Assembly (NCBI RefSeq): GCF_026210795.1
Contig: NC_089441.1
Location: 1,488,001 to 1,552,000, forward strand
Source of the DNA: Rhizophagus irregularis
Taxonomy: Eukaryota; Glomeromycota; Glomeromycetes; Glomerales; Glomeraceae
Length of the DNA: 64,000 bases
Reading direction: 5' to 3'
The position numbers and the translations under genes are program-made. The notes beneath the pieces were generated by a model that saw only the letters and a program-made list of their open reading frames with translations, had not been told where the DNA came from and ran no database searches. This document shows positions 57,400 through 64,000 of the stretch, one piece after another (position 1 is the stretch's first letter; each line of letters starts with the position of its first letter).

Positions 57400-59060
57400 C
57401 AAGTTGAAGTTCGTTGTCCAAGTGTTGAATTCCTATAATACAAAGAAATAAATGTCAATTAACATTTCTTTCACCTGTTTAAAAAATCAAATCGCTCATT
57501 CCCTTATTCAATATACCTTTAGGCCGATTTCAACATCCAAGAGGTAATCCTACAAAATAAAGAAATTGGTTAAGTTCTATAAGAATTTACAAGAAGTTAA
57601 AGTGGAAGACCTACAAAGCAAAATTCAAGCAATCAATCAAGTCCAAAGAAGCAAAAATTCCAGTTCAATCCAAGTAACCGAATCCAAAAAAAAGACGCGT
57701 AATAAAGTTCATTAAAAATCTTAGTAAAAAATTCAAAGAAGCACCAACTGAATCTCACATGCCCAAGAAACCAAAGAAACATCTATAAAGAAAAAAAAAA
57801 AGAACTGTTAGTAACAGTTCATTAAATAAATGAATTAAAACTCCCAAAATCTGCATACAAAAATCAAAGAAGCCGCCAACTACGAAAACTCACTGAATCA
57901 AAAAAATTTGTCGTTCCAAGTTCCAATCAAAAAAATCCATGCTCGGACATCTAAAAAAAGGAAGACGCTTTCAAAGATCCGAAGTATAAGCCGTCTAAAA
58001 AAGGGAAAACAAAACATTAGTACTGTTCCATTAAAAAAAAAAGAAATCATAAAGGTTAGTCCCTACCGAAATTCCACGCGTTCTTTAGCCATGATCTGAC
58101 TAAAAATGAAAAAGATGAAATGTTAGATTCGTCAAAACTAACAAAATTAAAAAAAAAGCTTCTGATTTCTCTCACCAAGAAATCCTAGCATCCCGACTAA
58201 AAAAAAGAAAAGGATGAAAGTTAGAAGGTGTTTCATTAAAATAAATAATATTTAAGTATATTTCAACTCACCTGAAATTTACGTTTCAGACACGTTTACG
58301 AAAAATCTTTGATTTCCTACCGAATTTACACATCCAGGCTCGTCTAAATAAAAAAAGAAAAGAACGAAATGTTAGAAACATTTTGTTAAATAAATAAAAT
58401 TAAAAAACATATTCATTTTGCTACCAAAATCTGCATTCTAAACCCGTCAAAGAGAACTTCCAAAATTTAACAAAATTCGTACGTCAAGGCCCATCTAAAA
58501 AAAGAATTAAATTCGAAATGTTAAATATAATTTCCGTTACAATAATAAACTAAAACAGAGAAAAAAAAATCTTACTGAAAGCAAAATTCTGTGCGTCCAA
58601 GATCCCGAAGTACTTGCTGTCTAGGAAAAATGAAAGGACAAAATGTTAGTAAGCGTTTCGTAAAAAGATTCATTTAAAAAATATCCATTTAAAATCTCAC
58701 CTTACGCATCCCAAAAAGTCACCTAAAAAATGAATTAAATTTGAAAATAAATATAGTCCCGATTTCCTTTCCCATGCGACTAGGCCCGTCTAAAAAAAAG
58801 ACAAAGTTTGAAACGTTAAACATACATTTCGTTAAAATAATAGACTATAACAGAGAAAAAAAACTTACCGAAAACAACATCCCGTGCAACCAAAGAGATC
58901 CGAAGAATTGCCTGAAAAAGAAAAAAATGAACTGTGAGTAACTGTTCGTTAAATAAATTAAAGAAAAAAAAAATTTTTTTCTAAAACTTACGAAATGTCG
59001 CATAGGAGACCAAGGGAACCGCCTAAAAAAAGAAAAAAAATTGAAATGTTATAATGTTTC
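57400..59060 (-). repeat. Array of exon-like segments with splice-like edges, minus strand
   Basis: Read on the minus strand, short segments of 20-80 nt are each preceded by a T-tract ending AG and followed by GTAAG or GTGAG. Clear examples are 58992-59022, 58869-58911, 58701-58722 and 58576-58620; others end near 58497, 58343, 58199 and 57951. Upstream of the T-tract there is often a self-complementary stem (GAACTGTTAGTAACAGTTC at 57802-57820 is perfect; later ones are degenerate, with G-T pairs). The segments differ in sequence from each other and keep no common reading frame. The grammar is the same as that of the array at 60590-62300, in opposite orientation. Short open frames seen on the plus strand in this region are accidental. 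Confidence 0.55.
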
Positions 59061-59199
59061 ATTATCGTTATAGAATTTGATTTTTTTTGTGGTTCTCTTC
59101 AACTCTTTTTTAAATAAAACATGATAAAAGATGGAAAGGACGGGGAAAAAAAATTGAAATTTAACTTATTATAAAAAAAATTAAAATATGATGGTTAAA

Positions 59200-59620
59200 A
59201 AAACTGTAAAAAAAAAATTTTTTTTAAATTAACTTTTAACGGAAAAAAAAATTATAGACAGTTTTTTAACATAGAAAATTTTTTTTTAAAAAAAAATAAG
59301 ATATAAAATAATGAAGAGGAGAAGGAACGAAGAGAAAAATGAAGGAAAGAAATGGGAGAATGAAAGGTAAAGAGCGAAAGGGGGATGATTAGTTTCGTTG
59401 ATAAAAAAGTTTAAAAAAGTTAGACTGATCAAACTGCGGGTAGTATATCACGTGAAGCTAATTACCGCTGCGGACTGCGGTATAGCAAAAAAAATTAAGC
59501 TTTTTTTAGCAAAGCTTAATTTTTTTTTGCTTCATTCTCCCCTTCCCTTTCATTTCCCATTACCTTTTCGTCCCATTTTCCCCTTTTACTTTCCCTTTCA
59601 CTTTCCATTTAAAAAAAAAT
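59200..59620. other. Foldback-prone purine/pyrimidine region
   Basis: A purine tract (59305-59395) and a pyrimidine tract (59525-59610) flank a stem of AAATTAAGCTTT and AAAGCTTAATTT around 59490-59530, so the segment can fold on itself. It directly precedes the splice acceptor of the broken BACK-TLDc gene. Confidence 0.5.
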
Positions 59621-59637
59621 CAATTTAATATAATTAG

Positions 59638-60590
59638 GTATATTTATACGGGTGAAGCTGATTTATGTAAGAAATCTGGAGAAGATATTTTCGGAGTTTT
59701 GATCACATCAGCTGAATTTCTTCTCGAAAAATTATTTAATTATGTTCAAGATCATTTAATTAAAAAACAGACGATTTGGATAAAACAAAATTTCGCTTAT
59801 GTTTTTTATACAACTTTTAAACTTGAAAATTGCGAAAAATTGCAGGATTATTGTATGGAATGTATGAGTGAAGATTCACAATTATTTACTTCAAAAAATT
59901 TTCCATCACTTGAAGAAGATATTCTTTATAACTTACTTAAACAAGACGACTTGCAGATCGAAGAAATTGTTGCTTGGGATTTTTTAATTAATTGGGGTAT
60001 TGAACAAATTTCTGGTTTGGGAAGCGATAGAACAGAATGGAGTGAAGATGATTACGAAGCATTAAAGGGAACTATAAGTCAATTTATTCCTCTTATTCGG
60101 TTTATGGATATTTCTCTCGCAGATTTTTACGATAAAGTTCATCCTTATAAAGCTGCTATTCCTCTCCATATTTAAAGAATTCTATTATAAAAAAACTTTG
60201 TCAAAACCCGAAATCTTACCGCCACGAATTGGAAAACTAAAAATCGAATCAAATCTTATAAATTCAAAACTAGCTAATATAATTGCTAGTTGGATCGATA
60301 AAAAAGATTTAAACAATATAACATCCAGTGACAAGTATAATTTTGATCTTCTTTATCGTGGTAGCGAGGATGGAATTAATTCGAAGTCATTTCATGTTAA
60401 ATGTAATTATCGAGGTTCTTGCTTGGTATTAGTTAAAAAAAAAAATCAACAGAAATTTACGGAGGGTATAATCCAATTGGATTTACAAATTCTAATAGAA
60501 AATACCCTGCAAGTGATAGTTTTATATTTTCTTTTGAAAATGGTGAAGATATTCAAAATATGAAAATAAGTCGTGTGAATTAACTTTCTT
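59638..60590 (+). pseudogene. BACK-TLDc gene relic, two frameshifts, BTB exon absent
   Basis: It begins at a family-type acceptor (ATTAG, then GTATATTTATACGG; YIYTGEADLCKKSGEDIF). BACK runs to 60173 (FLINWGIEQ, SQFIPLIRFMDISL) and hits a stop; the next frame resumes without a gap (KEFYYKKTLSKPEILPP). TLDc starts at IIASWIDKKDLNN and YRGSEDGINSKSFHVKC, shifts again in the A11 run near 60437-60447, and continues in another frame (IYGGYNPIGF, DSFIFSFENGED) to KISRVN, where a TAA and the hairpin array begin. The BTB exon and the last 50-60 residues are missing. It is quite diverged from the rest of the cluster. It lies exactly between two divergent hairpin arrays. Confidence 0.75.
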
Positions 60591-62300
60591 TAACGAAACG
60601 TCAAAAAACGTTTCGAAAATAATTTTTTTTTTCATATTTTTTTAATCGGAACGTTGGCTAATGTTCCGATTTTTTTTTATTTTTTCATTCTTTAACGAAA
60701 CGTTTTTTAACGTTTCAAAACATTCTTTTTTTTTTCTTTTTAATCGGAACGTTAGCTAACGTTCTGATTTTTTATTTTATTTCATTTTTTAACGAAACGT
60801 TAAAAAACGTTTCATTTTTTTTTAAATTTTTTTGTTTGTTTTACGAAACGTATCTAACGTTTCGTTTTTTTTTTTTTTTTTAGGACCGCGGCTTTCTGGA
60901 CAGCTCACGGACAGGAATTTTGAAGGTAAACCTTCAAAATTGTTTTAACTTTGTTTTTAACGAAATGTGACTAACGTTTCGTTTTTTTATTTTTTTTAGG
61001 TCTGGATGATTCACGGACGGAATTTCGAAGGTAAACGAAATTCCTAAATTAATTTTTTTTTAATTTATTTTAACGAAACGTGACTAACGTTTCTTTTTTT
61101 ATTTTTGTAGGTCTACGGGTTCCCGGGTAAAATGGTGAGTTTTGCAACGTCCGTTGCGAAACTTTGAATTTTTTTTATTGTTGAAGAAACGTGACTAACG
61201 TTTCTTTCTTTCTCTTTTTGTAGGTATCGGACTTCGGGGTAGTAGAATAGTAAGTTTCGCAACAGATGTTGCGAAACTTTATTTTCTTTAATTTTTTCTT
61301 TAAGAAACGTTCTAACCGAACGTTTCTCTTATTTTTTTTGTAGGTTCAGTCAACTTCGAGATTTAGAGTTTTGGAAAATGGTAAGTTTCGTACGTTTTGT
61401 TACGAAACTTCCGTTTTTTTTGTTTTTTTCCTTTAAGAAACGTTCTAACTGAACGTTTCTCTTTTTTTTTGTAGGTTCGGCCGTTCAGATGTCTTCCGAA
61501 GAACGGAAAAAACCAAGTTTCATAAGTACGAAACTTGGTTTATTTTTTTTTGTTTTTTTTTTGTAATATTATGGAACGGTTACTAATAACCGTTCCCTTC
61601 TTTTTTTAGGTTTCGGTGGGCTTCCGATCTTCGGAAAAAGAGGAACCAAGATTTGTAAGTACGAATGTGAATCTTGGTTTTTGTTTTCTTATTTTTTAAC
61701 ATTACGAACAGTTACTAATAACCGTTCTTTTTTTTTTATAGATTCGGGAAGGCTTCTCAGTTCCGAAGAACGGAAAACCAAGATTCGTAAGTATTCTGAA
61801 TCTTGGTTTTTATTTTTCTTATTTTTTTAACATTACGAACGGTTATTAATAACCGTTCTTTTTTTTTGTTTAGGTTCGGGTGGTCTTCCGAAAATAAGAG
61901 GAACCAAGATTCGTAATTATTCCGAATTTTGATTTTTTTTAATTGTTTTTTATTATTATGAACGGTTTCTAACCATTCTTTTCTTTGATTTTTATAGGAT
62001 CGGGTGGGTTTCCGACGAACGGAAAAAGAGAACCAAGATTCGTACTATGAATCTTGGTTTTATTTTTTATTCTTTTTTTTTAAAAAATACTATGAACGGT
62101 TATTAATAACCGTTCTTTTCTTTTTTATAGGTTCGGGTGATTTCTGACTAATGATGAACCAAGATTCGTAAGGTACGAATATGAATCTTGGTTTTATTAT
62201 TTATTTTTTTTTATTATTATGGAACGGTTTGCTAACCATTCCTTTCATTTTTTTTATAGGGTTTGAGTATAAAAACGGTATTTTCGTAAATTTCACGAAA
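60590..62300 (+). repeat. Hairpin array with 12 exon-like segments, plus strand
   Basis: Six hairpins without exon-like parts (60594-60615, 60644-60671, 60697-60716, 60742-60769, 60794-60813, 60843-60865) are followed by twelve units with a period of about 115-130 bp. Each unit has a stem (for example AACGAAACGT / ACGTTTCGT, later GAACGGTTA / TAACCGTTC), a T-tract ending AG, a 24-47-nt segment, and a GTAAGT-like donor in the loop of a second stem. Segments: 60884-60925, 61000-61030, 61111-61134, 61224-61249, 61344-61380, 61475-61521, 61610-61654, 61742-61786, 61874-61912, 61998-62041, 62131-62167, 62260-62285. In the sixth the donor GT is AT; in the tenth it is GTACTA. Stems differ between units yet remain complementary. 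Segment lengths are not multiples of three, so a conserved protein product is not supported. Confidence 0.8.
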
Positions 62301-63132
62301 TTACCGTATTTTTTTTTATTTGATTGCATTCCCACCTTGTTATGGTTGTGTCACCAGGGGCGCTATGTCAACGGAAATTTAGTATGTTGATCGCTTAAAA
62401 ATCCGCGGCAATCCAATTATAACAAGAGGAATTAATTTTTTGATAAATAAATTTACAATATTTTACAATTAAATTAATTAAATTTTAAAATATATATGTT
62501 AATAATATCAGATATACAATGTTAATAAATACCTTTATACGCCTGTTTAAAACTTCCTGATGATAATATTACAATAAACTGAATTAATCTTTTATTGATT
62601 GATTTAAATTTGCATTTTAATTATTTTAATTAATTTTAAAAAATTATTCAATTGAATTTATTAGCAATTCTAATACTTATTTTTTAATAATTATAGTTTG
62701 ATCGTATAATTTTTTCGAATTATTAGATAAAAATACATTATAATAAAAATTAAAGAAAATATTGCACTATAAAAAATATATAAAAAAAATCATTAAAATT
62801 CTTTATAGCATCTATATAGCTGATGTGTAGTAATGAGAAAGAAACTGAATAGTCAAAACGAAAAATTGCCGCTAGCACGTGATCATATAGTCATGTGATG
62901 GTAACATACAAGCGGCGTAGGGTGTCCAGGATTTGACGTCGTGATAGCCCAAAAATCAGGCGTGAAAAATCACAAAAATCGTGAAAATCGTGATCCATAA
63001 TTTCAGCCAGAATTACCATAATTCTGGCCAGAATTAACATAATTCCAATTATGAAAAACTTTTTAATAATTTATATTCTATACAAATTTTATTTATTTAT
63101 TTACAATTAAGTAATAAATTTATACATTTATA
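62301..63132. other. Intergenic, with a palindromic AATTCTGGCCAGAATTA patch
   Basis: AT-rich. At 62870-63050 a less AT-rich part contains CACGTG, GGCGTAGGGTGTCC and repeated AATTCTGGCCAGAATTA-type palindromes shared in degenerate form with 6390 and 21790. It lies downstream of the hAT gene stop. Confidence 0.45.
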
Positions 63133-64000
63133 TTATTCATAAATCATCAATTCATTATTATAATCATCATTATTACTAAGATTAAAATAAAGAAAATTAA
63201 GCATTTGAATATTTTCTTCTTTAAGCGCTACTCTTCTATCTGATAAAATGCTTTTATAACTAGAAAAACTATGTTCAATATCTACACCAGATACTGGCAA
63301 CCATATATATATTAAAGCCAGTGAACTAAGTTCTGGTAATATATGTCTTTTACCTTGCCAATACAAATCCAAATCATCAAACTCTTCAATAGATTCATTA
63401 AGTCCACAGTAAATAGCCCATTCTTGTATTAAAGTATCAGTAGGAAGATAAAATTCTTTGATAATTCTATAATTTTCCATATTATGATTAGATGAATTAG
63501 ATTGAATAAATCTTGGATCAAAACATTGTATTGCTTTGAAAAATAATAAAGCTGGATGATGAGATATATGTTTCTCACATTTTTCATTTGCCAATATAAA
63601 AGCTCTAGAAAATAATGAAACAAAAGATGCAATATCTTGATTTTCTTCGTTTAATAATTGGAATATTTCATTTGAAATTGGAGGATTCCTGGTTCCTGAT
63701 GATAAAAAAGCTTGAAGAGATACTATTCGTGAATAAACAAATGGAGCTATAGCCTTGTTTCTTATTTTAAAGAATTCCAAATCATTGATTAATCTAAATA
63801 AATAAAGTATTATATTAGTAATATTATTATAAAATTATTAAATCCATTAAATTCACTTACCTTTTGCTATTATATGTAATAAAATATATAAATATTTTAA
63901 CACAAAAAACATGGCTTCTGTTTTGACAAAATGTGTAAAGATCTCGAACAGCTTTTGAATCATGATTAATAGAATATTCTGCAGTAACAAAAGTTATTAA
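63133..64000 (-). CDS. hAT-family transposase-like protein, 3' part (cut by window edge)
   Basis: Exons 63861 to beyond 64000 and 63133-63793, with a 67-nt phase-2 intron (GTAAGT...TTTAG). The frame is continuous across the junction. The visible C-terminal 266 residues contain EYSINHDSKAVRDLYTFC, a Leu/Phe-rich middle, and the hAT dimerisation region LPVSGVDIEHSFSSYKSIL followed by SDRRVALKEENIQMLNFLY, with the family's Ser-Phe-Ser and Arg-Leu-Leu-type spacing. The N-terminal BED finger and RNase H-like catalytic core, if present, lie outside the window. The presence of an intron and an intact frame allows either an active element or a domesticated gene. It is a candidate source of transposase for the 8-bp-duplicating MITEs at 9520 and 14242. 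Confidence 0.85.

Noticed and set aside
57908-58099. Lys-rich 63-codon plus-strand open frame
   Set aside because: It lies opposite the minus-strand exon-like array; its Lys/Ile/Ser content reflects A-rich tracts.
60590-62300. Coding repeat protein made from the exon-like segments
   Set aside because: Segment lengths (24-47 nt) are mostly not multiples of three, two donors are mutated, and joining them gives no stable reading frame.
60590-62300. Bacterial-type terminators
   Set aside because: Stem plus T-run resembles intrinsic terminators, but the genome is fungal, and the regular AG and GTAAGT placement is not explained by termination.
1-64000. tRNA, rRNA or riboswitch genes
   Set aside because: No cloverleaf with A/B-box pairs, rRNA core or known aptamer pattern was recognised by eye on either strand; a covariance-model scan would be decisive.

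Overview
The window looks like a repeat-rich, AT-rich nuclear contig from an arbuscular mycorrhizal fungus of the Rhizophagus type (Glomeromycotina). The evidence is a dense cluster of BTB-BACK-TLDc genes, a short-intron TKL-like kinase with a Cys-motif leader, a crinkler-like relic, a MATA_HMG-like gene, a hAT transposase-like gene, and RNase H- and endonuclease-bearing LINE debris. Introns are short GT-AG. No bacterial operon signals or RNA genes were found.

Layout. Positions 1-24,840 are dominated by BTB-BACK-TLDc genes: one cut by the window start, then complete genes at 3,765-5,313, 14,676-16,118, 17,182-18,642, 19,827-21,480 (minus strand) and 23,364-24,840 (plus strand). A frameshifted tandem twin lies at 11,116-12,557 and a crinkler-like relic at about 1,950-3,300. 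From 25,250 to 29,550 there is a kinase relic, a 3.4-kb CACTG-ended element with 3-bp target duplications, and a TLDc-gene relic. Two closely related BTB-BACK-TLDc genes (30,328-31,785 plus; 40,684-42,184 minus) face each other across about 9 kb of degraded LINE, a Tc1/mariner-type MITE and a multi-copy unknown ORF family. From 43,661 to 56,041 come two terminal-inverted-repeat elements with pyrimidine-rich cores, an HMG-box gene with tandem repeats in both promoter and coding region, a kinase gene with a one-base frameshift, and a TLDc-less BTB-BACK gene.

The most unusual region is 57,400-62,300. Two arrays of short exon-like segments, bracketed by near-consensus splice signals and by self-complementary stems, run in opposite directions away from a broken BACK-TLDc gene. 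In the right-hand array the stem sequences change from unit to unit but stay complementary, which suggests selection on RNA or DNA structure. The window ends in the 3' half of a hAT transposase-like gene.

All BTB-BACK-TLDc genes share one phase-2 intron between the BTB exon and the BACK-TLDc exon. Five of them carry a CGG-N10-CCG (once CGG-N5-CCG) dyad 105-160 bp upstream of the ATG, often beside an inverted CCAAT box. This is a candidate shared zinc-cluster regulator site. The likely common role is substrate adaptors for Cullin-3 ubiquitin ligases, inferred from domain architecture only.
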